23,592 bases of DNA from Candidatus Gastranaerophilales bacterium (GCA_900767135.1 CAAFYU010000003.1:1-23592); one strand, 5' to 3'. Shown: positions 8,058 to 16,102, counted from the stretch's first letter. Numbers and translations: made by a program. The notes: generated by a model from the letters alone, not told the origin.

Positions 8058-8198
8058 AAAAAAAAACCACTCACAAGTGAGTGGGTCGTTTTCTGCATCC
8101 TAATGGTCTCTTTTAGTGTTTATTATTTAGGAGTTTATATGTTTTTGGGGTTAATGAATCTATTTATATTTAGTGTTTCGACTACACTTAAATCTTAC
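8058..8198 (-). ncRNA. Candidate small antisense RNA with its own promoter and terminator
   Basis: On the minus strand TTGACT (8228-8233), a 17-base spacer and an extended -10 TGT-AATAAT (8205-8213) predict a start near 8198. An 8-bp GC-containing hairpin (8067-8074 with 8077-8084) followed by nine U residues (8066-8058) ends the transcript, giving ~140 nt. No convincing minus-strand reading frame lies inside. Near its 5' end AGTGT can pair with ACACT. The middle is A-rich and includes a single-stranded CTCCT, an anti-Shine-Dalgarno-like stretch that is the exact complement of the ribosome site of the plus-strand reading frame at 8139. I do not recognise an RNA family. Confidence 0.55.
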
Positions 8199-8246
8199 TC
8201 AATTATTATTACACATAACATTTTAAAAGTCAACACAACTATTTAA
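8139..8246 (+). CDS. Possible 35-residue hydrophobic peptide opposite the antisense RNA
   Basis: A short frame begins MFLGLMNLFIFSVS and ends LKVNTTI. It has a good Shine-Dalgarno (TAGGAG, 8128-8133) 5 nt before the ATG. Residues 2-16 are hydrophobic enough to enter a membrane, followed by a mildly basic, Ser/Thr/Ile-rich tail. The predicted minus-strand RNA covers its ribosome site and first ~20 codons, the arrangement of type I toxin-antitoxin pairs. No clear plus-strand promoter is visible, and a 35-codon frame can arise by chance in DNA this AT-rich, so the call is weak. Confidence 0.25.
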   Translation: MFLGLMNLFIFSVSTTLKSYSIIITHNILKVNTTI

Positions 8247-8452
8247 TAAAATTTTCCAAATCCGTAAAACCCTAATATAGTGTACATTTTACACTTTACA
8301 AAACTTAATATTGTGTTTGATTTTTATTTTTTATGGGAATTATATAGTGCTTGGGAATATGTTAATTTTTGTAAACGCGATACCTGGTAAAAAAGCAATT
8401 ATTAAATATGTATATACTTTATATATATAAGAGTATAAAATAGGAAAAAATT
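8247..8452. other. AT-rich intergenic stretch ahead of the first small-protein pair
   Basis: No gene is visible. It holds a short inverted repeat (GTGTA 8280-8284 with TACAC 8290-8294) and a run of TATA-like sequence at 8410-8441 that presumably includes the promoter of the genes at 8453-8999. I cannot fix the -35/-10 pair because several TATA-like hexamers overlap. Confidence 0.4.
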
Positions 8453-8698
8453 ATGTCAATACTTTCAGCAATTAAAGGTTATAGCCCATCAGATGCTATT
8501 AATTCGTATAGTAAAACTAATAATCGTATTGCCGAGGGCATAGATCCGGAAGCACAAAAATCTTGGGTTGGCGCTCGACAGGGACTCGGAATTGGCTTTT
8601 TCTGTTTCGCTGGTGAAGGGCAAGTAAATGGAATGCCGCCGGCTCAATATGATGAATTTAACCAAGAAGTACCAAGAACATTAGATTTATTCGCTTAA
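8453..8698 (+). CDS. Short unrecognised protein ending LDLFA (cassette gene 1)
   Basis: An 81-residue protein with no family I can name. The N-terminal third (1-30) is helix-prone and polar, a Gly-rich hydrophobic patch GLGIGFFCFAG lies at 44-54, and the C-terminus is PRTLDLFA. No signal peptide or transmembrane helix of normal length is apparent. AGGA sits 8 nt before the ATG. The next gene begins 22 nt downstream, so they are probably one transcript. The ending LDL-[FL]-A recurs in the 70-residue protein at 20565-20777, which is likewise first of a two-gene group. Function unknown. Confidence 0.72.
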   Translation: MSILSAIKGYSPSDAINSYSKTNNRIAEGIDPEAQKSWVGARQGLGIGFFCFAGEGQVNGMPPAQYDEFNQEVPRTLDLFA

Positions 8699-8720
8699 AC
8701 AAATTAAAAGGATAAAAACA

Positions 8721-8999
8721 ATGGCTTACAATCAAGGCGGAATAAAACCAGTCGAAGGAGCACAACCTCCAACAACTTCCGCAATTGAAAAAATTACATT
8801 ACAAAACTACGACTCAAACCCTGCACGAGTAAATACCCCACAAAATCAAAACACTTTTTTATCTTTGACAGGTCACAAATTGAGCGCTAATTTTGATGCA
8901 AAAACCCTAGATTTCAAATTTAATGATGGCGCCGGAACGGTCGGAATGAATCCTTTTTTCCAACCTCCTGTAACCGCAACAAAAATATTCACAGCATAA
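8721..8999 (+). CDS. Short unrecognised protein ending NPFF...TKIFTA (cassette gene 2)
   Basis: A 92-residue protein rich in Asn, Gln, Pro and Thr with no transmembrane segment or signal peptide. The middle (45-70) alternates polar and hydrophobic residues (LSLTGHKLSANFDAKTLDF) and may form beta strands. The C-terminal 17 residues, NPFFQPPVTATKIFTA plus flanking Met, align with NPLGLPSKGTKLYCLG at the end of the protein at 20874-21080: NP-[FL], a Pro, then TK-[IL]-[FY]. AAAGGA lies 8 nt before the ATG. It is second in its pair and followed by a bidirectional terminator. Function unknown. Confidence 0.72.
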   Translation: MAYNQGGIKPVEGAQPPTTSAIEKITLQNYDSNPARVNTPQNQNTFLSLTGHKLSANFDAKTLDFKFNDGAGTVGMNPFFQPPVTATKIFTA

Positions 9000-9000
9000 A

Positions 9001-9040
9001 AAATCCGAAACAAATATTATGTCTCGGATTTCTTTATTTT
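9001..9040. terminator. Bidirectional terminator between convergent genes
   Basis: AAATCCGA (9001-9008) pairs with TCGGATTT (9024-9031). T-rich sequence follows on the plus strand. On the minus strand the arm runs into six T residues. It can therefore end both the small-protein pair and the aminotransferase gene that stops at 9056. Confidence 0.75.
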
Positions 9041-9055
9041 TAAGTTATTTACAAA

Positions 9056-10180
9056 CTATACAGCAGCTTTTGATTTTGATTTTTCAATACAATCAATCAA
9101 AGTTGAAGCAATTGTTCTTTGTTCTTCTTCTGTCAATTCAGGGAACATTGGAAGTGAAATAACCATTTCTGTATTTTTTTCAGAAATAGGTAATGATCCT
9201 TTACCAACGCCCAAATATTCGTGAACTTTTTGCAAGTGCAAAGGAATAGGGTAATAAAGCATTGCACCAATTCCGCGTTCTTGCAACATTTTGTGAACTT
9301 CGTCACGGTTAGGAATTTTTACTGTATATTGGTGGTAAACACAATATGTATCGTCCAATTCAGCCGGAGTTTGAATATCTGCACAGTCTTTGAACAATTC
9401 GTTGTAATAATAAGCGTGTTTACGTCTAGCTTCGTTCCAATCTTTAATGTGAGGAAGTTTAACTCTCAAAATAGCTGCTTGAATTTCGTCAAGACGGCTA
9501 TTTACACCGATTTCATCGTGGTGATAACGAACAGCACCACCGTGGTTTCTTAGAGCAACAACTCTATCACGAAGTTTTTCGTCGCTAGTCATAATAAGAC
9601 CGCCATCGCCCATACCGCCTAAGTTTTTAGTCGGATAGAAGCTCAAACAACCGAAATCACCGAATGTACCAACCATTTTGCCTTTGTATAAAGCGCCAAC
9701 AGCTTGGCAACAGTCTTCAATTACGTGCAAATTATGTTTTTTAGCAACAGCCATAATAGCGTCCATATCGCAAGGTTGACCATATAGGTGAACCGGAATA
9801 ATAGCCTTTGTTCTAGGTGTAATTGCAGCTTCTAATTTTGAAGCGTCAAGATTAAATGTATTTTCATCAATATCAACGAAAACAGGTTTTGCACCAACGA
9901 TACCTATTGCTTCTGTTGTTGCAACGAATGTAAATGCAACAGTGATAACTTCATCACCCGCACCAATATTTAATGCACGTAAAGCCAAGTGCAAAGCATC
10001 AGTACCTGAGTTTAAGCCAACTGTATACTTACAACCATAAAAATCTGCCATTTCTTGTTCGAAAGCCTTTGTATTAGGTCCAAGAATATAAGAACCTGAA
10101 CGTAAAACTTCGCATACTGCTTTTTCAACTTCTGAGCCAATAGTAGCATATTGACGTTTTGAATCTAAAATAGGTATCAT
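9056..10180 (-). CDS. DegT/DnrJ/EryC1/StrS family PLP-dependent sugar aminotransferase
   Basis: A fold-type I PLP enzyme of 374 residues that transfers an amino group, usually from glutamate, to a keto-sugar nucleotide. Visible features are the cofactor-phosphate region NSGTDALHLAL at 57-67, the PLP-ring D156 in VIEDCCQA, and the Schiff-base lysine K185 in SFYPTKNLGG. The product would be an amino sugar for LPS, O-antigen, capsule or glycoprotein. It resembles WbpE/WlbC-type enzymes, but the substrate cannot be assigned without its dehydrogenase or acetyltransferase partners, which are absent here. AAGGAG lies 7 nt before the ATG. It appears monocistronic, with a ~140-nt upstream gap that contains a palindrome. 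Confidence 0.95.
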   Translation of the reverse strand: MIPILDSKRQYATIGSEVEKAVCEVLRSGSYILGPNTKAFEQEMADFYGCKYTVGLNSGTDALHLALRALNIGAGDEVITVAFTFVATTEAIGIVGAKPVFVDIDENTFNLDASKLEAAITPRTKAIIPVHLYGQPCDMDAIMAVAKKHNLHVIEDCCQAVGALYKGKMVGTFGDFGCLSFYPTKNLGGMGDGGLIMTSDEKLRDRVVALRNHGGAVRYHHDEIGVNSRLDEIQAAILRVKLPHIKDWNEARRKHAYYYNELFKDCADIQTPAELDDTYCVYHQYTVKIPNRDEVHKMLQERGIGAMLYYPIPLHLQKVHEYLGVGKGSLPISEKNTEMVISLPMFPELTEEEQRTIASTLIDCIEKSKSKAAV

Positions 10181-10237
10181 GTTAAATCTCCTTTTCTACC
10201 CTTTTTATGAATAATAAATAAAATTTTCAAACCATGC

Positions 10238-10251
10238 CGGAAACATTTCCG
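10238..10251 (-). repeat. Palindrome CGGAAA-CA-TTTCCG in the aminotransferase leader
   Basis: A perfect 6+6 inverted repeat with a 2-base centre, about 58-70 nt before the DegT-family start codon and downstream of a TATATATA stretch (10263-10270). It could be an operator or an RNA hairpin in the 5' untranslated region. No T tract follows on the minus strand, so it is not a terminator. Confidence 0.4.
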
Positions 10252-10324
10252 ACCTTTCTCTCTATATATAGTTTAGCACAACAAAATCGCATCTTTACAT
10301 AAGCTTAATAAGTTAAATTAAAGC

Positions 10325-11830
10325 TTAAAGCGCTTCAAGGGCGGCAATTTTCATATCCTTAAAATCAGGAGTTTGTCCAAACCAAATTTCTTGTGCCGCA
10401 ACTGCCTGATATATAAGCATATCAAGTCCTGTAATAGTTCTAAGTCCGAGTTTTTCGGCACAACGTATAAGAACAGTTTTTTTAGGATTATAAATCACAT
10501 CATAAACAACCGCGTCACGCGACATTGTTGCCAACGCCTTCTCGTCAACCGGCATCATATCGCCGGCTTTACCAAGCATTCCGATAGGAGTGGTGTTTAC
10601 AAGCATCGAAAAATCTTTGAGATTTCGGATATTTTCAATCTGATAAACATTAAATTCAATAGATGGAAATTTTCGTCTTACATAATTCATCAAGTCAATC
10701 GAATTCGGGATATTTCTTGTAAAAAACGCAATTTCGCGAACTCGACATTCCGCAAGTGCAATACAAGCTGCATGTGCAGCTCCACCTGTTCCTAGAATCG
10801 CAACACTTTTACCTCTGACATCAATATCTTTTGGAATAGCTCGTCTAAAACCGATTACATCAGTATTATACGCCTTCAAAGACTTATCAGGTTCTATATA
10901 AATCGTATTCACTGCCCTTGCCAAATCAGCATATTTATCAACTTCGTTCACAAATAGCGAAATAGGCAATTTCAACGGAATTGTTACGTTAACCCCCTTA
11001 TACCCACTGCCTTTTAAGAATTTAACTCTATCAACAAGCGTGTCGGGCGGAGTTTCTAAAATATCGTAAGTTGCTTGAATACCAAGGCTTTTGAAACCAG
11101 CTTCATGAATAACTTTTGACAATGAATGCCCCAAAGGATAGCCGATTAGACCAAACTTATTCTCTCTATTATCAGGAATTTCAGGCTTTTTAGGCTGGTT
11201 AATCGGACTGCTTGAATATTTTGGCGGTTCTGTCATTTTTGAAGGGCCAAAAATATATGACGGAACTTCTGTTTTAACCGTTTCTTGCCTCATGCCGGAA
11301 TATTCAACATGTTGTGGAATTTGTTCCGACTGTTGAACTTGTTCATACTGCGACGTTGGCTGCTGTGGTTGAACCGATTGAACAAATTGCGATTGCGAAC
11401 TTGTATTAAATTGTGTTGTCGGTTGTTGCAACGGCATTTGAGTTTGTTGAGTTTGTTGTTGAGCCAATTGTTCCTGAATAGTTTGTTGAACGTATTGAGG
11501 CTGTGAATAATATTGAGTTTGCGACTGTGATGCAAACTGCGATTGAGATTGAGATTGAGATTGAAATTGAGCAACTTGGGATTGTGTTTGATACTGAGTT
11601 TGCTCAGGCGGTGCATATTGTGCTTGCGGAACAGGTTGAGGCTGAACGCTCGGTTGAGTATAATTTGACGAAACCGATGATTGAGTTGCACCTTGTGTAG
11701 CCTGAGAAGTTGAAGTTGTTGCTGTTTCTTTTACGGGCGAAGATGTCCCTTGTGCTTTCAATTCTTCAACTGATATTCCTAATTTTTTTGCTTTCTTTGC
11801 TAAATATCGTTCATACAATTCCGGATTCAT
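10325..11830 (-). CDS. aroE: Shikimate dehydrogenase with long Gln-rich N-terminal extension
   Basis: AroE reduces 3-dehydroshikimate to shikimate with NADPH in aromatic amino-acid synthesis. The catalytic part is residues ~224-501, about the length of a whole normal enzyme: FGLIGYPLGHSLS at 226-238 (substrate serines), NVTIPLK at 281-287 with catalytic K287, NTD at 322-324 with catalytic D324, the nucleotide-binding GTGGAAHA at 347-354, and NTTPIGM at 412-418. Before it come a helix-prone segment (1-28, ELYERYLAKKAKKLGISVEE) and ~170 residues of Gln/Ser/Pro/Thr/Tyr-rich low complexity (about 35-220), including SQSQSQS repeats. AAAGGA precedes the ATG at 11830. One continuous frame with no stop suggests a genuine fusion, though a shorter internal start cannot be excluded. 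Confidence 0.93.
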   Translation of the reverse strand: MNPELYERYLAKKAKKLGISVEELKAQGTSSPVKETATTSTSQATQGATQSSVSSNYTQPSVQPQPVPQAQYAPPEQTQYQTQSQVAQFQSQSQSQSQFASQSQTQYYSQPQYVQQTIQEQLAQQQTQQTQMPLQQPTTQFNTSSQSQFVQSVQPQQPTSQYEQVQQSEQIPQHVEYSGMRQETVKTEVPSYIFGPSKMTEPPKYSSSPINQPKKPEIPDNRENKFGLIGYPLGHSLSKVIHEAGFKSLGIQATYDILETPPDTLVDRVKFLKGSGYKGVNVTIPLKLPISLFVNEVDKYADLARAVNTIYIEPDKSLKAYNTDVIGFRRAIPKDIDVRGKSVAILGTGGAAHAACIALAECRVREIAFFTRNIPNSIDLMNYVRRKFPSIEFNVYQIENIRNLKDFSMLVNTTPIGMLGKAGDMMPVDEKALATMSRDAVVYDVIYNPKKTVLIRCAEKLGLRTITGLDMLIYQAVAAQEIWFGQTPDFKDMKIAALEAL

Positions 11831-11859
11831 TTTTATAAATTCCTTTTAGTAATTTTGCT

Positions 11860-11884
11860 GTTGGGCTGGCACCCCTAAACCTAC
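11860..11884 (-). repeat. REP-like element with 5' GTAG, copy 1
   Basis: On the minus strand a GTAG tetranucleotide is followed by an imperfect palindrome: GTT, a TA bulge, GGG, a 7-nt loop, CCC, AAC. GTAG plus a bulged hairpin is the layout of repetitive extragenic palindromes that are mobilised by REP-associated tyrosine transposases (RAYTs). It lies between topA and aroE. Confidence 0.45.
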
Positions 11885-11908
11885 AACCTCGTATTAAACA
11901 ATTAAATC

Positions 11909-11932
11909 GTCGTCATAGCAATGCCGACCTAC
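11909..11932 (-). repeat. REP-like element with 5' GTAG, copy 2
   Basis: On the minus strand GTAG is followed by an 8-bp stem with one internal G/A mismatch (GTCG-G-CAT against ATG-A-CGAC) and a short loop. It lies 24 nt from copy 1 and in the same orientation. An overlapping perfect hairpin (TGCCG-ACCTA-CGGCA, 11922-11936) lacks a T tract, so it is unlikely to be a normal terminator for topA. Confidence 0.45.
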
Positions 11933-11937
11933 GGCAA

Positions 11938-14250
11938 TTATTCAGTAGCTTCTGTTTGTTCGGAAACTTCTTCTGCCTCTCTCTTGTAATTACATTTCAT
12001 ACTAGAACATGCAATCACAGTCCCTTTTTTCAGAACTTTTTTCACAAGCAATGAACCACATTCAGGACATTTTTCACCTGTTGGTTCATTCCAAAGTGTG
12101 AAATCACAGTTTGGATACTTATCGCAACCGTAAAAAACAGTTCCTCGTTTAGATTTTCTCTCAACGATTGTGCCTTCACCACATTTTGGGCACTTAACAC
12201 CTGTTGATTTACGGAAAGGCTTTCTGTGTTTGCATTCTGCGTTTGTACATTCCATATATTTTCCATAAGGTCCGTATTTGAAAATCATATCAGAACCGCA
12301 TTTTTCGCATTTTTCTTCGCAAACCTCAGGTTCTTTTGCCTGTCCTTCCTCTGAACTTTCTTCCGACAAAGCATTCAATGACATCATTGTTTTGCAATCA
12401 GGATATCCTGAGCAGCCCAAGAATTGAGTGCCAAACTTGCTAGTCCTTAAAACCATAGGTTTTCCACAATTAGGACACTTAATTTTACTTTCAATTCGAA
12501 CTCTCTCACCTGTTTGAAGAGCTTTATTAACCTCTTCAATAAACGGAGTATAAAAATCTTGCAAAACATTTTCCCAAACAGCTTTTTTCTCGGCTATATC
12601 ATCAAGTTTTGTTTCCATGCCGGCAGTAAATTTATAGTCCATAATATCTGCAAACTGAGCACAAAGTTGTTTTGAAACAGTTCTCCCCAAAAGCGTCGGG
12701 TGGAGAGCTTTATCCTTTTTCTCAACATACTTACGAGTTTGAATTACGGTAATAATCGTTGCATAAGTTGACGGACGACCGATTCCATGTTCTTCCAATG
12801 CCTTAACCAAAGACGCTTCATTATATCTTGGAGGTGGTTGAGTAAAGTGTTGTTTTGGCTCGACTTTACGGCATTTTACTTTGTCACCCTGTTCCAAATC
12901 AGGGATTTTTGCCTCGTCTTTTGCCTCATCTTCTTCCGCATCGTTATAAACCTTCAAAAAGCCGTCAAATGTAACTTTGCTTGTTCCGGCTTTTAAAGTA
13001 TAATCTCCGGCTGAAATTTCAATAGTTTTGTTTGCAACTTCGGCAGCCGTCATCTGAGATGACATAAATTTTTCCCAAATCAATTTGTATAATTTGTACT
13101 GATCGTTGTCCAAATATTTTTTGATACTGTCAGGAGTTCTTTCAGGATATGACGGTCTGATAGCTTCGTGTGCGTCCTGAACATTTTGTTTGCCTTTAAC
13201 ATAAACATTAGGTTTTTCAGGATAATATTTTTCACCATAGTTATTGGTAATATAATCCTTTGCCATTGCCTGTGCATCATCTGAAACCCTTACACTATCG
13301 GTTCTCATATAGGTAATCAAACCAACAGGAGTACCGTCAATTTCCATACCTTCATAGAGTTTTTGGGCAACTTGCATTGTCTTTTGAACACCAAAACCAA
13401 GTTTTGAACTTGCAGCCCTTTGCATGGTAGATGTAATAAAAGGTGCTGTCGGTTTGCGTTTTGTAGATTTTTTCGTAACTTTACTAATATCAAACTCTTC
13501 CGGATAATTTGTCAAAAAGTCGACGATTTTTTGAGCTTCATCTTTATTTTTGATAGTTTTTTCAACAGCTTTTCCCTTGATTTTGGAAAGTTCTGCATCA
13601 AAAAGTTTTCCATCTTTATCAAAATTAGCGTGGATTGACCAGTATTCTTGCGGAACAAAAGCTTCAATTTCGTCTTCTCTTTCGCAAATCATTCGTAATG
13701 CAACAGACTGAACACGCCCTGCTGACAAATTTCTGTTACCAATCTGTTTCCAAAGCACAGGACTAAGTTTATAACCTACAAGTTTATCCAAAATCTGACG
13801 TGTTTGTTGTGCCTTAACCATATCCATATCAATGTTTCGAGGATTTTCTACGGAATGTTTGACGGCTTTTGGCGTAATTTCGTTAAATACAATTCTAGAA
13901 ATTTTCTCATCAGGCACTTTCAAAATCTGACGAACGTGCCACGCAATCGCTTCTCCCTCACGGTCGGGGTCGGAAGCCAGATAAACACGATCAACTTTCT
14001 TCGCCATATCATTTAATTTTTTTACAACATTTTGTTTTCCCGGGATAACCTCAAACTTCGGCGTAAAGTGGTTTTCCACATCAAAGCCTAAATTTTGCGT
14101 AGACGGATCTTTCGTCGGTAAGTTTCTAACATGCCCGTAACTCGCCTCAATCTGGTACCCGTCGCCTAAAATCTTACGAATAGTCTTGGATTTTGCAGGT
14201 GACTCAACTATAACTAATGATTTTTCTTTTTTCTCAGCTGTTTTTGCCAT
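11938..14250 (-). CDS. topA: DNA topoisomerase I (type IA)
   Basis: TopA relaxes negative supercoils by a single-strand break held through a 5'-phosphotyrosine. From the ATG at 14250 it is 770 residues. The Toprim domain has VIVESPAKSKTI (13-24) and the acidic triad region SDPDREGE (93-100). The strand-passage domain carries catalytic Y314 in LITYMRTDS with R316. Four C-terminal zinc ribbons follow, each with paired cysteine knuckles (CPNCG, CEKCG, CPKCG, CPECG), and the protein ends in an acidic tail. A TTG 33 nt upstream is in frame, but the ATG starts the normal N-terminus MAKTAEKKEKSLVIVESP and is one base from the dprA stop, with GAGAG inside dprA as ribosome site. Confidence 0.97.
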   Translation of the reverse strand: MAKTAEKKEKSLVIVESPAKSKTIRKILGDGYQIEASYGHVRNLPTKDPSTQNLGFDVENHFTPKFEVIPGKQNVVKKLNDMAKKVDRVYLASDPDREGEAIAWHVRQILKVPDEKISRIVFNEITPKAVKHSVENPRNIDMDMVKAQQTRQILDKLVGYKLSPVLWKQIGNRNLSAGRVQSVALRMICEREDEIEAFVPQEYWSIHANFDKDGKLFDAELSKIKGKAVEKTIKNKDEAQKIVDFLTNYPEEFDISKVTKKSTKRKPTAPFITSTMQRAASSKLGFGVQKTMQVAQKLYEGMEIDGTPVGLITYMRTDSVRVSDDAQAMAKDYITNNYGEKYYPEKPNVYVKGKQNVQDAHEAIRPSYPERTPDSIKKYLDNDQYKLYKLIWEKFMSSQMTAAEVANKTIEISAGDYTLKAGTSKVTFDGFLKVYNDAEEDEAKDEAKIPDLEQGDKVKCRKVEPKQHFTQPPPRYNEASLVKALEEHGIGRPSTYATIITVIQTRKYVEKKDKALHPTLLGRTVSKQLCAQFADIMDYKFTAGMETKLDDIAEKKAVWENVLQDFYTPFIEEVNKALQTGERVRIESKIKCPNCGKPMVLRTSKFGTQFLGCSGYPDCKTMMSLNALSEESSEEGQAKEPEVCEEKCEKCGSDMIFKYGPYGKYMECTNAECKHRKPFRKSTGVKCPKCGEGTIVERKSKRGTVFYGCDKYPNCDFTLWNEPTGEKCPECGSLLVKKVLKKGTVIACSSMKCNYKREAEEVSEQTEATE

Positions 14251-14251
14251 T

Positions 14252-15331
14252 TTATACCACTCTCTTGTATCTATCCCCGTCAACTTGTTTAATTATGCCT
14301 TTAAGCTCCATCGTTGTCAAGTACATCAGCAAATTGTCAATACTGATTTTCGTAAAAGCTTGAAGTTCGTCAACGCTTTTTTCTTCAATTTCTAAGGTTT
14401 CATAAATAACTTTTTCATCTTCGCTTAACTCTGGCAGATTAAACAAATTCTGTTGCTCAATTTTTATTTCCCAGTTTAGAGCTTCCAAAATATCATCGGC
14501 ACAAGTTACAAGTGTTGCCCCATTTTTAAGCAACTTATAAATTCCTTGCGTGTTCGGATTTGTAATAAGCCCAGGAATACACATCAATTCCCTGCCTTGT
14601 TCAAGCGTCAAATTGGCCGTAATCAGTGCTCCGCTTTTCAAAGATGCTTCTGCTACAAGAGTTCCATAAGAAAGCCCTGAAACAATTCTATTTCTCTGCG
14701 GGAATCTGAATTTTATCGGTTGAAAAGTCGGATAATACTCTGAAAGCACAGCACCACAACCATTTTCAATCCTTTTATAAAGTTCTTTATTTGAAGCAGG
14801 ATAGGTAAAATCAAAACCACTTGCAATTACGCCCAAAGTTTTCAACCCGTTATCCAAAGCAGCGATATGTGCTGTTGTATCAATTCCGGAAGCCAAACCT
14901 GAAACTATACAAATATCCGTTCCACCGAGTTCTGAAATAATCTTTGTCAGTGCTTCTTTGGCATAACTCGTCGCCCTTCTTGAACCCACGACTGCCAATG
15001 TTTTGTCTAAGTTACAATCAAACAAGTCGCCTTTATAATAAAGGACAGATGGCGGATTATCAATATTTCTCAACATTTGCGGATATTTTTCATCTTCAAA
15101 TGTCAAAAAATTTACTCCTCTATCAACAACAGCCTGATAAACTTTATCAACATCAACTTTATCTCTCAGGCGAAGAAAGTTTTCAGCCTTTTTTACGTTC
15201 AAACCGTCAATTGCAGATAAATCCGTCGCATTAAAAGCTTTTTCAATATCGCCAAAATAATTATACAGCCTTTGAATAAAAGAACTGTCAATTTCTTCTA
15301 TTGATGATAAAGCAACCCAGAATTTACGCAT
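14252..15331 (-). CDS. dprA: DNA-processing protein DprA
   Basis: DprA binds incoming single-stranded DNA during natural transformation and loads RecA. The 359 residues comprise a helix-hairpin-helix-like N-terminus (about 1-60), the Rossmann-type core and a C-terminal winged-helix domain (about 300-359). Core motifs are VVGSRRATSY (114-123), SGLASGID (144-151), FPQRNRI (210-216) and the stretch from VAEAS to ITAN (226-240). It overlaps the upstream TPR gene by 8 nt and abuts topA. The weak ribosome site (A-rich, no clear GGAG) suggests translation coupled to the upstream gene. dprA next to topA is a common arrangement in bacteria. No other competence gene is in the window. Confidence 0.96.
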   Translation of the reverse strand: MRKFWVALSSIEEIDSSFIQRLYNYFGDIEKAFNATDLSAIDGLNVKKAENFLRLRDKVDVDKVYQAVVDRGVNFLTFEDEKYPQMLRNIDNPPSVLYYKGDLFDCNLDKTLAVVGSRRATSYAKEALTKIISELGGTDICIVSGLASGIDTTAHIAALDNGLKTLGVIASGFDFTYPASNKELYKRIENGCGAVLSEYYPTFQPIKFRFPQRNRIVSGLSYGTLVAEASLKSGALITANLTLEQGRELMCIPGLITNPNTQGIYKLLKNGATLVTCADDILEALNWEIKIEQQNLFNLPELSEDEKVIYETLEIEEKSVDELQAFTKISIDNLLMYLTTMELKGIIKQVDGDRYKRVV

Positions 15332-16100
15332 TTTGTTTTTTCTTTATTCTTTCTATTAACTCTTGAATTTTTGCCTTTTCTTCATCAGCAATATCAAGGC
15401 TTGTATAATCTTCAAAATACTCGATAGCATCTTCAAAATCGCCTCTTGCAAAGAACAATATCCCTGCTTTTTTGTATGCAGGTGCAAAAGCATCATTTCT
15501 CGCAATTGCTTTCAAATAATTTGAAAGAGCCTTGTCTATTTCGTCATTAGCCTCGTAAGCTTCTCCCAAATAGTAGTAAATCCAAGGGTTTTCGCTTTTA
15601 TATTCTAATACATTTTCAAAATTTTCGATAGCACTTGCATAATCGCCCAATTCAAAATGTACTCTGCCTAAATCATAGTAAACATCATAGTTGTCAGGTT
15701 GTTTTTCCAAAATATTTTCCAACTCATCAATTGCCAAGTCCATTCTTGAATCTTCCATATAAAATCTTGCAAGATAGTGACGCAAAACAAGGTTATCTGG
15801 AATTTCAGAAATTCCACGAGTAACAAGCTCAATTCCTTTCCACATCTGTTTTTGACGATAATAAATATCTGCAAGGTTTATATAAATTTGTGGCAATTTT
15901 GGGTTTAACTCTTCTGCTCGCAAATAATATTTTTCTGCCTGATCATCATCTGCCAAATTGGCATAACAAAGAGCTATGTTGTTGTATAATTCCGCATTTT
16001 CAGGGCATTCCTCTAACACAATACTAAACGCATCAATTGCTTTTTGGTATTCGCCTTTGCTATAAAGTTCCAGTGCTTCATCTACTTTTTTATTACTCAT
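15324..16100 (-). CDS. Tetratricopeptide-repeat protein
   Basis: A 258-residue protein made almost entirely of about seven 34-residue TPR units, roughly 3-36, 37-70, 71-104, 105-138, 139-172, 173-206 and 207-240, with a basic tail (RIKKKQNA). Typical positions are clear, for example the A-x(3)-Y at AELYNNIALCYANL and NPWIYYYLGEAYEAN. There is no signal peptide or membrane segment, so it should be cytoplasmic or held by a partner. TPR arrays bind peptides and assemble complexes; the partner is not identifiable. AGGA within the last codons of lptA lies 8 nt before its ATG, and it overlaps dprA, so it belongs to the lptC-lptA-dprA-topA transcript. A scaffold role in LPS transport would be speculation. 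Confidence 0.9.
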   Translation of the reverse strand: MSNKKVDEALELYSKGEYQKAIDAFSIVLEECPENAELYNNIALCYANLADDDQAEKYYLRAEELNPKLPQIYINLADIYYRQKQMWKGIELVTRGISEIPDNLVLRHYLARFYMEDSRMDLAIDELENILEKQPDNYDVYYDLGRVHFELGDYASAIENFENVLEYKSENPWIYYYLGEAYEANDEIDKALSNYLKAIARNDAFAPAYKKAGILFFARGDFEDAIEYFEDYTSLDIADEEKAKIQELIERIKKKQNA

Positions 16101-16102
16101 AA

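Noticed and set aside
8078..8096. Short minus-strand frame starting ATG CAG AAA inside the antisense RNA
   Set aside because: It lacks a ribosome site and runs through the terminator hairpin and its T tract.
8280..8294. GTGTA-TACAC inverted repeat as a terminator or operator
   Set aside because: Only 5 bp, AT-rich, with no T tract and no recurrence; chance is sufficient.
11541..11573. Tandem GATTGA hexamers resembling a short repeat array
   Set aside because: The hexamers encode the SQSQSQ stretch of the aroE extension on the minus strand. There are no spacers, so this is not a CRISPR array.
11938..14283. An upstream TTG start of topA at 14283
   Set aside because: It would add residues read from the end of dprA and is not part of the normal TopA N-terminus; the ATG at 14250 fits better.
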